NCBI RefSeq assembly: GCF_000373985.1
Contig: NZ_KB892902.1
Coordinates: forward strand, 36,574 to 100,573
DNA: 64,000 nt
Reading direction: 5' to 3'
Source: Desulfobacter curvatus DSM 3379
Lineage (GTDB): Bacteria > Desulfobacterota > Desulfobacteria > Desulfobacterales > Desulfobacteraceae
This document shows positions 1 through 8,789 of the stretch, one piece after another (the stretch's first letter is position 1; every line of letters starts with the position of its first letter). The notes below the pieces were generated by a model, which was given only the letters and a program-made list of their open reading frames with translations, had not been told where the DNA came from and ran no database searches. The translations under genes were made by a program, and so were the position numbers.

Positions 1-312
1 GGGTCCGGTTGAACGGACTGCATCAAGCTTGGCCATCAGGTAATTTAGTTTTTTGTGCAGCTTTGCCTGATCCTCGGATGTCCGCCCCTGGTCCATGATT
101 TCACGTACATGGGCCATCTGTTTTCTGATTTCAACTTCGGGGGGCAGAAACCCTGAATTTTTTAAAATCTTATGGGCCATGCGAAGATCATTGGGCACAT
201 GGCTTTCCTCAAACAATAATGGTTTGCCCTTGCCTTCAAGATTGTCAAACCGACCCTGTTTTTGGGCGGTTTTGATACGCTCTTCAACTATGGCTTCAAA
301 TCCAGGAATCAT
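1..312 (-). CDS. DUF1992 protein (DnaJ-homologue C28 conserved region), 3' end cut by window
   Basis: Reading leftward from an ATG at 312 gives 104 codons that run off the window edge without a stop. The N-terminal block contains GRFDNLEGKGKPL, the hallmark of DUF1992, the region also found in DnaJ homologue subfamily C member 28. Family members are short cytosolic helical proteins of unclear role. No J domain precedes it. A TTG at 327 lies in the same frame and has GGAGG 13 nt upstream, so the true start may be there, adding LWFIF. Family assignment is solid from the motif; function is unknown. Confidence 0.8.
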   Translation of the reverse strand, partial: MIPGFEAIVEERIKTAQKQGRFDNLEGKGKPLLFEESHVPNDLRMAHKILKNSGFLPPEVEIRKQMAHVREIMDQGRTSEDQAKLHKKLNYLMAKLDAVRSTGP

Positions 313-513
313 AAAGATGAACCACAATAAATTATGGACGCCTCCGGTGGATTGGTTGCTGCGTAAGCAGACCTTATACCGATCTGCATTAAGGACATAA
401 ATTCTATTAAACCGGGCCGTGTTTTGCAAGCTATTTTCTTGACACCTAAATGGCAATACTGTATCACCACTATGCTGATTACTAAGCTTTTACTAATTAT
501 AGATACGATACCT

Positions 514-2547
514 ATGAGCAAGCAAAAAAATATATCAAAGATTAGAAATATCGGGATCATGGCCCACATTGACGCGGGCAAGACCACGGTGACGGAGCGC
601 ATTCTTTATTACACGGGAAGGTCCCATAAGATAGGCGAAGTTCATGACGGCGAGGCCACCATGGACTGGATGCAGGATGAGCAGGACCGGGGGATTACCA
701 TTACCTCGGCCGTGACCTACTGCCAGTGGAAAGGGGCCACTATTCAGATCATCGACACTCCGGGCCATGTGGATTTCACCGTGGAGGTGGAACGGGCTTT
801 GCGGGTCCTGGACGGGGCAATCGGCGTGTTTTGCGCCGTGGGCGGGGTTGAACCCCAGTCCGAAACGGTCTGGCGCCAGGCCGACCGGTACAAGGTCCCG
901 AGAATGGCCTTCATCAATAAGATGGACCGCACCGGTGCCGATTTTTTTGCTGCCTGTGATTCCATCAAAGAAAAGCTGTCTGCCAATCCTGTGATGATCC
1001 AGGTGCCCATCGGGGCCGAGGACCGATTCCAGGGAGTCATTGATCTTTTGACCATGGAGCAGATTGCCTGGAATGATGAAACATTAGGCGCCGAATATAC
1101 AGCTGGGCCCATTGAAGATGAGTTCCGGGAGCTGGCCGAAGAATACCGGGACAAACTTCTGGAAGCGGTATCCGAACTTGATGATGACATCATGGAGAAA
1201 TATTTGGGCGAAGAAGAGATCTCTGTGGATGAGCTTCGAATCGCCATCCGGGCGGCGACCATTCGCCGGGATATGGTGCCTGTGCTTTGTGGGTCTGCCC
1301 TGAGGAACAAAGGGGTTCAGCCGCTTCTGGACGCCATTGACTATTACCTGCCAAGCCCCAAGGACGTTCCCCCGGTTAAAGGTGTGCACCCTGAAACCGA
1401 TGAGATCCTTGAATTCAAGCCGGAAAAAAATGGTCCTCTGGCTGCATTGATTTTTAAAGTATCCATGATCGAAGGACGCAAACTCTCCTTTGCCCGGATT
1501 TATTCGGGAAAAATTGCTTCGGGTGGTGATGTGTTTAATCCTGCCCTGAACCGCAAGGAAAAACTATCCAGAATTTTAAGAATGCACGCCAACAAGCGCG
1601 AGCGTCTGGATGAAGCCTCGGCCGGTGATATTGTCGGCATTGTGGGCCTTAAAAGTTCCGTTACCGGCGATACCCTTTGCAATCCGGATCACCCGGTACT
1701 TCTGGAAAAGATGGAATATGCACTGCCGGTCATCTCCATTGCCATTGAGCCCAAAACCCATGCAGATCAGGAAAAGCTTGATGATGTGCTGGAAAAATTT
1801 ATGATTGAGGATCCCACCCTTAAAGTGAGCAAAGATGAAGAGACCGGTCAGACCATTTTGTCGGGCATGGGCGAACTTCATCTTGAAATCATCATTTCAA
1901 GGATGGTCAAGGAGTTCAATACCAGTGTAAATGTGGGCAAACCCCAGGTGGTTTACCGGGAAATCATTACAGCGCCTGCAACCGGCCAGGCCGTATTTGA
2001 CCGGGAGATCCAGGGTAAATCCCATTATGCCAACGTCACCGTGGAACTTAATCCTTTAAATCGGGGGCAGGGGGTTACCTTCAAATCCCTTGTACCCGAA
2101 GAAAAAATTGCACCCCAATATATTCCGAATATTGAAACCGGAATCAGGGAAAGTCTGGATGGTGGGTTCCTCAAGGGATATCCCATCGTAGATGTTGAAA
2201 TTGTGCTGGCTGACGGATTTAGCGAGGAAGGAAAAACTTCGGAACTGGGTTTTGGGGTGTGCGCAGCCATGGCTGTAAAAGAGGCCTTGAAAAATGCCAA
2301 AATGGCCCTGCTTGAACCCATCATGGATGTGGAGGTGTTTGTGCCGGATGCTAATATGGGGGATGCCATTGCAGACCTCAATGCCAGGGGGGGCAGGGTG
2401 GAATCCATTACCCCAAAATCCAACATCCAGGTCATCAAAGCCGTGGTCCCCTTATCAAAGATGTTTGGTTATTCCACCGCCCTGCGTTCAGCCACCCAGG
2501 GTCGGGGCACCTTTACCATGCAGTTTAAAAGTTTTGATACCGTGTGA
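514..2547 (+). CDS. fusA: Translation elongation factor G, EF-G2-like class
   Basis: A 677-residue translational GTPase. The G domain shows AHIDAGKT (about 17-24), RGITI, DTPGH, NKMD and GSAL, followed by domains II to V ending in a GRGTFTM-type C-terminus. An in-frame reading could begin at 424, but MSKQKNISKIRNIGIMAHID aligns with known EF-G N-termini, so 514 is chosen. The wording of the G domain (IRNIGIMAHID, GITITSAVT) and GQAVFDREI in domain IV resemble the second EF-G of spirochaetes and deltaproteobacteria. In Borrelia that paralogue acts mainly in ribosome recycling rather than translocation; that role here is inference. It stands alone, without rpsL, rpsG or tuf, which fits a secondary copy. 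Confidence 0.93.
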   Translation: MSKQKNISKIRNIGIMAHIDAGKTTVTERILYYTGRSHKIGEVHDGEATMDWMQDEQDRGITITSAVTYCQWKGATIQIIDTPGHVDFTVEVERALRVLDGAIGVFCAVGGVEPQSETVWRQADRYKVPRMAFINKMDRTGADFFAACDSIKEKLSANPVMIQVPIGAEDRFQGVIDLLTMEQIAWNDETLGAEYTAGPIEDEFRELAEEYRDKLLEAVSELDDDIMEKYLGEEEISVDELRIAIRAATIRRDMVPVLCGSALRNKGVQPLLDAIDYYLPSPKDVPPVKGVHPETDEILEFKPEKNGPLAALIFKVSMIEGRKLSFARIYSGKIASGGDVFNPALNRKEKLSRILRMHANKRERLDEASAGDIVGIVGLKSSVTGDTLCNPDHPVLLEKMEYALPVISIAIEPKTHADQEKLDDVLEKFMIEDPTLKVSKDEETGQTILSGMGELHLEIIISRMVKEFNTSVNVGKPQVVYREIITAPATGQAVFDREIQGKSHYANVTVELNPLNRGQGVTFKSLVPEEKIAPQYIPNIETGIRESLDGGFLKGYPIVDVEIVLADGFSEEGKTSELGFGVCAAMAVKEALKNAKMALLEPIMDVEVFVPDANMGDAIADLNARGGRVESITPKSNIQVIKAVVPLSKMFGYSTALRSATQGRGTFTMQFKSFDTV

Positions 2548-2610
2548 TGCAATTCATTCACAATCTGCCCTTCATGCGGGGGATGATGTCAGGCTGCTTT
2601 AAATTTTTAA

Positions 2611-2655
2611 CGACATTGCAGATGCCTTTTTGTTGTATCGGTACCTGCAATGTCG
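2611..2655 (+). terminator. Probable terminator of the EF-G gene
   Basis: A perfect 11-bp inverted repeat (2611-2621 CGACATTGCAG with 2645-2655 CTGCAATGTCG) encloses a 23-nt loop about 60 nt after the EF-G stop. It is followed by a T-rich run (TGTTTGGTTTTTG). The loop is long for an intrinsic terminator. Confidence 0.55.
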
Positions 2656-2752
2656 TGTTTGGTTTTTGTGCGCCGATTGCTGTTTCAAGTTGATCGGCCT
2701 GTGGAAAATCCGAGCGGTAATCTCACCGCCTGGGGATTAGAGCTGAATTGAT

Positions 2753-2896
2753 CTAACCGGCTACATCAATTCCAGGATCACATCCCAGATGCTTATCGGG
2801 GTTCTCGCATTCAAAGTTGTTGTGTCTGGTATCTACATGACCTTCGTTTCTTTCCTGATCGCTTTCAACGTAGTCTTCAAATCTTCTTTCAGTCAT
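2753..2896 (-). CDS. Small acidic protein, 47 residues, unknown
   Basis: On the minus strand an ATG at 2896 is preceded by GAGGTGATAGA, a good ribosome-binding site. It opens a 47-codon frame ending with TAG at 2753. The product starts MTERRFEDYVESDQERNE and ends CDPGIDVAG. It is very hydrophilic and acidic, with two cysteines and no signal peptide or membrane segment. It sits alone between the convergent EF-G terminator and the next kinase. I recognise no family. The evidence is the start context and amino-acid composition only. Confidence 0.5.
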   Translation of the reverse strand: MTERRFEDYVESDQERNEGHVDTRHNNFECENPDKHLGCDPGIDVAG

Positions 2897-3193
2897 TCTA
2901 TCACCTCATATATTATTTTTATATTTGATTTTGTTTTAAAAGACTTCGTTTCGTCTTTAGATAAAATTATAAGCCACAACTTATTTTATTCAAGGGTGAA
3001 ATATATTTTTTTAAAAAATTTAATCTGATCGACAACTTTGGACAGGGGACGGACATTATCTTAAAATCATATAAAAACAAAAATCCATTGGAACAAACTA
3101 TTTGTTGCCAAATGGAATTTTTAGTATACTGATTTGATATTCTTTGTTATGAATCGCAACAATCGTATATATGAGCAGAGCTAAAGGAGCATT

Positions 3194-5713
3194 ATGTCTT
3201 GGTTGCTTCCATCAGTAATCGCCACAATGATCGGAACAATCCTCCTGTTGTTCACGTATTTTTATCTATACCTGATAGATAATAAAAAATATCTGGGAAT
3301 CTGGACGATAAGCTGGGCCATCTATACCACAAGATTCGTTTTTATGCTGTGCTTCATTAAAGGATATATCAGTCCTTTCTTTTTGATCGCCAATCAACTC
3401 AGCACGCTTGTGAGCGGTATCATGTTGTTGTGGGGAACATATTGTTATAGTAATAAAAAATTTCCAACAGTCTGGATTTATCTTTCAGTCGGCATCATTG
3501 GATGGGTATTCGTCAGCACCGTACAAAAATTTTCCTTCCTTTTTATCACGTTGCCCACATTCTCATTTTTAGCCGCAATTTATATTTCAACAGGTATCCT
3601 GTTTCTGAGATCAGGAAATCAGGGAAAAAAAGAGAACGCAATCGTCGGTATTGCATATATTCTCTGGGGCGTTCACAAGGTAGACTATCCCTTTTTAAGG
3701 CCCGTCGCCTGGTTTGCGCCCTGGGGGTATCTTTTGGGCGCAGTTCTTGAGTTCGTTATCGCTTTGGGAATGTTATTAGCCTATTTTAACAAAACACGAG
3801 CCGAATTAAAAAGAAACGAAGAAAAATACCGTCGGTTAACTGATAATGCAACGGATATGATTTATCGAATGTCGTTGCCCGATGGAAAATATGAGTATGT
3901 AAGCCCCGCCTCAGAAACGATTTTCGGCGTTCCCCCCGAGACTTGGTATACTAATCTGATGTTAATTCGAGATATTATCCATCCTGATTTTTATGGATAT
4001 TGTAAAGAAAAATGGGTGCGGATGTTGAAAGGGGAATTAGATCCCAGTTTCGAGTACAAGATTCTTTATAAAGGGGATAAAACAAAGTGGATTCATCAAC
4101 GCAATGTCGGTATTCGAAATGAAAATGGAGAATTGATTGCTATTGAGAGTATTGTAACGGATGTCACAGACCGTAAAGCCGTTGAAGAATCTCTGCGTGA
4201 AAGCGAAGCGCGGTTTAAGGCTCTCCACAACGCCTCCTTTGGCGGCATAGGCATTCATGACAAAGGCATTATCATAGATTGCAACCAGGGGCTGTCGGAC
4301 ATGACGGGGTATTCGCTTGACGAACTGACAGGAATGGATGGTCTGCAGCTTATTGCCGAGCAGTCAAGATCCATGGTTATGGATAACATACTATCAGGTT
4401 ATGAAAAGCCATATGAGGCCTTCGGATTGCGCAAAAACGGCGAGCAATTTCCAATGCGGCTGGAAGCAAAGAATATCCCGTACAAAGGTAAAGAGGTCAG
4501 AACGGTTGAATTCAGAGATATCACAGAACAAAAAAAGGCAGAGCAGGATAAAGAAGAACTCCAGCAGCAACTGATCCAAGCACAGAAAATGGAATCGGTG
4601 GGCAGACTGGCCGGCGGTGTGGCCCATGATTTTAACAATATGCTTAGTATTATTCTTGGTAATATTGAATTGGTGCAGGACGATATTGACCCGGACAGCC
4701 CCTTGTTTTCAACTATTTGTGAAATCAAAAAAGCGGCTTTGCGCTCTGCCGATCTTACCGGCCAACTGCTTGCCTTTGCCCGAAAGCAAACGGTTTCCCC
4801 GAAAATTTTTAACCCGAACCATGCAATCGACGGCATGTTCAAGATGCTTAAAAGACTGATCGGAGAAGATATCGATCTGTTATGGCGCCCTAAAAAACAT
4901 TTATGGTCGGTTAAGATAGATCCGTCTCAGATAGATCAAATCCTGGCCAATCTGTGCGTCAATGCAAGGGATGCAATAGACGATGTAGGCAAAATTACCA
5001 TTGAAACCGATAATATCCTTTTAGATGATGATTATTGCAGGCAGCACAATGGTTTCAGGCCTGGTGAGTATGTCTTCATCGGCGTCAGTGACAATGGTTG
5101 TGGTATGGATAAAGAAACACTCAATAAACTGTTTGAACCCTTTTTTACAACCAAGAGACAAGGAGAAGGAACCGGCCTGGGACTGGCAACCGTATACGGA
5201 ATCATCAAGCAAAACAATGGATTTATAAATGTATACAGTGAACCCGGACAAGGGACCACCTTCAAATTATATATTCCCCGATATGAGGAACTACAGGATG
5301 AGGAGCCCGTAGCTGTAAAAGAAAAATTTCAAAAAGGCGTTGAGACAATACTCCTGGTCGAAGATGAAAAATCAATCCTTCGAATGGTAAAAATAATGCT
5401 GGAGCGACTTGGGTATACGGTTTTGACGGCCAACACACCGGAGGAAGCGATGCGGATTTGCAATCCTTCCAATGTAAAAATTGACCTGCTGATCACTGAT
5501 GTTGTGATGCCGTCAATGAACGGGCGTGAGTTGGCCCAAGCAGTTTCTCAAATATTCCCAAATATAAAATGCCTGTATATGTCCGGATATACGCGTAATG
5601 TGATTGCCCATAGGGGGATACTGGGCGAAGGCTTGAATTTCATACACAAACCATTTTCAAGGATGGACATCTCGCTGAAAATAAGAGAGATATTAGATGA
5701 AAAAGATGATTAA
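3194..5713 (+). CDS. Hybrid sensor histidine kinase: multi-TM, two PAS, HisKA, HATPase, REC
   Basis: An 839-residue membrane sensor. Residues 1-200 hold about seven hydrophobic helices with no large periplasmic loop, suggesting sensing in or at the membrane. Two PAS/PAC units follow (about 210-335 and 340-460, each with a DIT/DVT-type end). The dimerisation domain carries GGVAHDFNN with the phospho-accepting His at about 478. The ATPase domain shows GTGLGLATVYG. A receiver domain (about 710-835) has its acceptor at D769 in LLITDVVMP and the conserved Lys in IHKPFS. AAAGGAG lies just upstream of the ATG. No cognate output gene is adjacent, so the phosphate probably passes to a distant partner. 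Confidence 0.93.
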   Translation: MSWLLPSVIATMIGTILLLFTYFYLYLIDNKKYLGIWTISWAIYTTRFVFMLCFIKGYISPFFLIANQLSTLVSGIMLLWGTYCYSNKKFPTVWIYLSVGIIGWVFVSTVQKFSFLFITLPTFSFLAAIYISTGILFLRSGNQGKKENAIVGIAYILWGVHKVDYPFLRPVAWFAPWGYLLGAVLEFVIALGMLLAYFNKTRAELKRNEEKYRRLTDNATDMIYRMSLPDGKYEYVSPASETIFGVPPETWYTNLMLIRDIIHPDFYGYCKEKWVRMLKGELDPSFEYKILYKGDKTKWIHQRNVGIRNENGELIAIESIVTDVTDRKAVEESLRESEARFKALHNASFGGIGIHDKGIIIDCNQGLSDMTGYSLDELTGMDGLQLIAEQSRSMVMDNILSGYEKPYEAFGLRKNGEQFPMRLEAKNIPYKGKEVRTVEFRDITEQKKAEQDKEELQQQLIQAQKMESVGRLAGGVAHDFNNMLSIILGNIELVQDDIDPDSPLFSTICEIKKAALRSADLTGQLLAFARKQTVSPKIFNPNHAIDGMFKMLKRLIGEDIDLLWRPKKHLWSVKIDPSQIDQILANLCVNARDAIDDVGKITIETDNILLDDDYCRQHNGFRPGEYVFIGVSDNGCGMDKETLNKLFEPFFTTKRQGEGTGLGLATVYGIIKQNNGFINVYSEPGQGTTFKLYIPRYEELQDEEPVAVKEKFQKGVETILLVEDEKSILRMVKIMLERLGYTVLTANTPEEAMRICNPSNVKIDLLITDVVMPSMNGRELAQAVSQIFPNIKCLYMSGYTRNVIAHRGILGEGLNFIHKPFSRMDISLKIREILDEKDD

Positions 5714-5740
5714 ACTCCAGGTGGGTTACATGCGGTTGCT

Positions 5741-7150
5741 TTAGCGAGTTCTTTTTTTGCCATTGCCTTTTAGATTTTCCAGCTCGTTTTCTGCCTTTTC
5801 CCGCATCTTTTCATCGTCCAGGGTGTCAAGGGCCCGCTCAAGCTGGCGGGCCGCGTTTTGTTCGTCATGGATACGGGCATAATAAACACCGAGATAATAG
5901 TTGGACAGGGCCTGTTTTGACTCTCTGGACATGATTTCGGCCATGTGGTAGTTGGCTTTTTCAAATCCGGGTTTGTCGGTGCTGAGTACATGTTCAAGGC
6001 CCTTTTGGGCTGCCGGTAGGTTGCCGGTGTGGATCTGGGCAATAGAGCGGTTGAAAACGGCCCAGTCCTCCAGCAGGGGATCATCTGCCATACTGTCCAG
6101 AATCGTTATGGCACGGTTGTATTCAGTGTTACGGATGTAAAGTCGGCCTAGTTCCAAGAGAATCATGGGCTCAAACGGATTTTTTGCCAGGGCTTTATTG
6201 AGTTGTTCGATCCCCTCATTCATCCGTGTGGCCCGGCCGTATAAGAGGCCTAAGCCGTAGTGGAAGGCCACATTGTCAGGGTTGTTCTGCAGGGCAAGTT
6301 CAATTTTCGGGATGTAGGTGTCAAGGTCGCCGTAAAGCCCGATCACTCGGTATTTAACCATGTTGTAGTCAAAATTTTCCGGTGGTAGGGGTTTGTCGGC
6401 AGGTGGCTTGTAATCGGCAAGAATTCCAGATAGATGGGATACCCTGGCTGTTGTGCCCGGGTGGGTTTTAAAGTAATCGGGGATATTTTCAATTCCCTGG
6501 TAATCGGTCTGTCTGATTTTCAGCAAGCTCTCCAGTATCCCGTCGGGCGAATATCCTGTTTTTTCAAGAAAAAGAACTGCCTTTTGATCTGCCTCGGTTT
6601 CATTTTCCCGGGTATAGGTCAGCATGGCTGACTGCCCGGCAGCCATGGAGCCGATGGTCAGGGCCTGGCCCGCTTCTGAACTGCCCGATGCGGCACCCAC
6701 CAGGATGCCGGCAAGCATTCCGGCCAGGCTGCCGGTTCCCACTATCTTGGACCGGTCAATGGATTGGGATACATGCCGGCCCACGGCATGGCCTATTTCA
6801 TGAGCCAGGATGCCTGCAAGTTCGTCCATAGTATCCAGAGACGCAATTAATCCACGGTGCACAAAAATATTGGCGGCCGGGGTGGCAAATGCATTGAAGG
6901 AGTCGTCATTGATCATGTAAAAATCAAAATGAAAGGGCTGGGGCGGCAATGGTTTGACAATGGCGTTGCCCACAATGTCGATCATCTTCTGGGCAACGGG
7001 GTCATGAAGAATGACACCTTTGTCTTTGATGAGTTGTAAATATTCCTTGCCCAGCTTTAGTTCGTCAGGAATGGAGATGGCAAAGCCGGCGTCAGGGAAT
7101 AAAAAGACAATCAGCAAAATGAGGCTTACCGCCTGTTTAAATCGCTTCAT
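5741..7150 (-). CDS. Secreted M48 metallopeptidase with TPR-like repeats (BepA/YfgC type)
   Basis: A 469-residue protein with an N-terminal signal peptide (KRFKQ, then a hydrophobic stretch ending AGFA). The M48 zinc motif HEIGH is at about 117-121, with a downstream NETEAD supplying the third ligand. The C-terminal half is a helical TPR-type array. This matches the periplasmic BepA/YfgC family, which helps assemble or degrade outer-membrane proteins. An upstream ATG at 7198 is in frame but would overlap the preceding gene and spoil the signal peptide, so 7150 is preferred. It follows the CheX-like gene by 31 nt, probably in one transcript. Confidence 0.88.
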   Translation of the reverse strand: MKRFKQAVSLILLIVFLFPDAGFAISIPDELKLGKEYLQLIKDKGVILHDPVAQKMIDIVGNAIVKPLPPQPFHFDFYMINDDSFNAFATPAANIFVHRGLIASLDTMDELAGILAHEIGHAVGRHVSQSIDRSKIVGTGSLAGMLAGILVGAASGSSEAGQALTIGSMAAGQSAMLTYTRENETEADQKAVLFLEKTGYSPDGILESLLKIRQTDYQGIENIPDYFKTHPGTTARVSHLSGILADYKPPADKPLPPENFDYNMVKYRVIGLYGDLDTYIPKIELALQNNPDNVAFHYGLGLLYGRATRMNEGIEQLNKALAKNPFEPMILLELGRLYIRNTEYNRAITILDSMADDPLLEDWAVFNRSIAQIHTGNLPAAQKGLEHVLSTDKPGFEKANYHMAEIMSRESKQALSNYYLGVYYARIHDEQNAARQLERALDTLDDEKMREKAENELENLKGNGKKRTR

Positions 7151-7181
7151 ATTTACCCGAAATTTTTTAAGAACAGTCTTA

Positions 7182-7727
7182 TCAAAGGCCGGATGCATCG
7201 ATAAATTCAGAATTCTCCATGGCTATTTCAATACGGAAGATATAGTTATCGATTCTAAAGGAGAGTCTGCGGTTTTCCGTGTACGTGTCGTTAATGGACA
7301 AGGATATGGCTGAACTTATGGTCAATGCCTTGGGTTGGCCGTAACAGGCATTCAGGTCATATTCTTCTTCCACGGATTTTATCAGCTGCCCCATGAGTTG
7401 GTTGGTGATTTCTCCAATGGTATCTGCCACTTCAGGGTCGGAAATAGAGATGGCCAGCTCCTCTTCGGGCATGCCCATATTGATCATGTATTGCCTGTAA
7501 ATTTCAAAGGCAGCCTCATCACTGAAATTAAAAACCACAAGCCCCATATAATCTCCGTAAAATTGAACAAAGCAGGTCAGATCCGGCATCATGGATACCC
7601 TGGTGATTTTCTGGATGGTGTTAGCGTAATGTATTTCTTTACCAGTGCTTTTTGCAAGCATGGCCTGGGTCGTTTCCAGGAAAAGTTTGGCAATACTGTC
7701 AATGGACTGATTGTTTGATATTTCCAT
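7182..7727 (-). CDS. CheX/CheC-like protein (DUF3334)
   Basis: A 181-residue soluble protein preceded by AAGGAGTTACA. It resembles DUF3334 throughout: ATGKEIHYA-like N-terminal block, FVQFYGDYMGLVVFNF, a Gly-Met-Pro turn, then DTIGEITNQLMG. That last segment resembles the E-x2-N phosphatase signature of CheC/CheX proteins, which dephosphorylate CheY-P. Whether this member has phosphatase activity is unknown. It lies 32 kb from the che operon and is followed by an M48 peptidase gene. Confidence 0.75.
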   Translation of the reverse strand: MEISNNQSIDSIAKLFLETTQAMLAKSTGKEIHYANTIQKITRVSMMPDLTCFVQFYGDYMGLVVFNFSDEAAFEIYRQYMINMGMPEEELAISISDPEVADTIGEITNQLMGQLIKSVEEEYDLNACYGQPKALTISSAISLSINDTYTENRRLSFRIDNYIFRIEIAMENSEFIDASGL

Positions 7728-7822
7728 TGTAACTCCTTACTGATATCGCATCGGGTTATCCGGTTGGATGATGTTTTGACAACTTTAAAATTATGGACAA
7801 AATAGTTTTAAAAGTCAAATTT

Positions 7823-8743
7823 TTATCGTTCACCCCGTCTGTAAGCCGCCCCTAACCAGGCCGGGGCGTTGAGCCGTCTTGGATCTTTAAAGGAGATGGC
7901 CAGAAGGATAACCAAGGTGGACAGATAGGGCAGCATGGCCAGAAAATTGGGGGAAATACCCAGGGGCTGGAGCAGATATTGGAGTACAAAAATGCCGCCA
8001 AAAATAAAAGAGGCAAAAATGGCCCTGCCCGGGTTCCACAGGGAAAATATGGTCAGGGCAATGGCGATCCAGCCGCGACCGGCAGTCATACCCTCCACCC
8101 AGGAAGATGAGTAGGAGATGGACAGATGTGCCCCGGCAAGGGCGGAGAACACACCGCCCACCAGAACGCATGCATATCGAATCAAAGAGACGTTCACTCC
8201 CTGGGTCTCCGTGGCCTTGGGGTTTTCCCCGGTGGATCTGATCTGAATGCCCATGCGGGTCCCCTCCAGGAAAAACCAGGCGGCCGCGGCCAGTACAATG
8301 GCCAGGTAAAGAAAGGGACTCTGGTAGAAAAGGGCTTTGCCGATCCAGGGCAGGTCTGAAAAAAAGGGAATGGCCACATCATCCATTTTAACAGCCAGGG
8401 GGCGGCCCACATAAGGCTTTCCCATCATGCCGGACAATCCCAATCCCAGCATGGTTAATGCAAGGCCTGATACCACCTGGTTGGCCTGCAGCGTTACCGA
8501 GGCAAAGGCATGGATCAGGGATACGGCAAATCCTGCTGTCATGGCAGCCAGTACGCCAAGCCAGGGATGGCCCGTTGTCATGGTGACAATAAATGCGGTG
8601 ACGGCACCGATCGCCATGACACCTTCTACACCAAGGTTAAGGATGCCGGCCCGTTCGCAGATCACCTCGCCGGTTGTGGCCAAAAGCAGCGGGGTGCCTG
8701 CCACCATGGTTCTTTGAATGGTTGATATGATGATTTCTTCCAT
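7823..8743 (-). CDS. Nucleoside ABC transporter permease (BMP-linked, second subunit)
   Basis: A 306-residue integral membrane protein with about eight helices and the GEVICERAGILNLGVEG opening typical of BPD_transp_2 permeases paired with BMP-type binding proteins (NupQ/YufQ class). It is the last gene of the operon binding protein - ATPase - permease - permease. It should form the heterodimeric channel with the permease encoded at 8790-9875 and import purine nucleosides or related compounds. The family is clear; the substrate is inferred from the PnrA-like binding protein. Confidence 0.88.
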   Translation of the reverse strand: MEEIIISTIQRTMVAGTPLLLATTGEVICERAGILNLGVEGVMAIGAVTAFIVTMTTGHPWLGVLAAMTAGFAVSLIHAFASVTLQANQVVSGLALTMLGLGLSGMMGKPYVGRPLAVKMDDVAIPFFSDLPWIGKALFYQSPFLYLAIVLAAAAWFFLEGTRMGIQIRSTGENPKATETQGVNVSLIRYACVLVGGVFSALAGAHLSISYSSSWVEGMTAGRGWIAIALTIFSLWNPGRAIFASFIFGGIFVLQYLLQPLGISPNFLAMLPYLSTLVILLAISFKDPRRLNAPAWLGAAYRRGER

Positions 8744-8789
8744 GATGTGTGATCTAAGTCCAAATAAGTTGTTAAATTGTTGATAGCTG

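Noticed and set aside
3036..3056. GGACAGGGGACGGACATT motif and a similar GGGGACATGTCC at about 63845
   Set aside because: Resembles ends seen near REP-type transposases, but each is single, without palindrome partner or transposase here.
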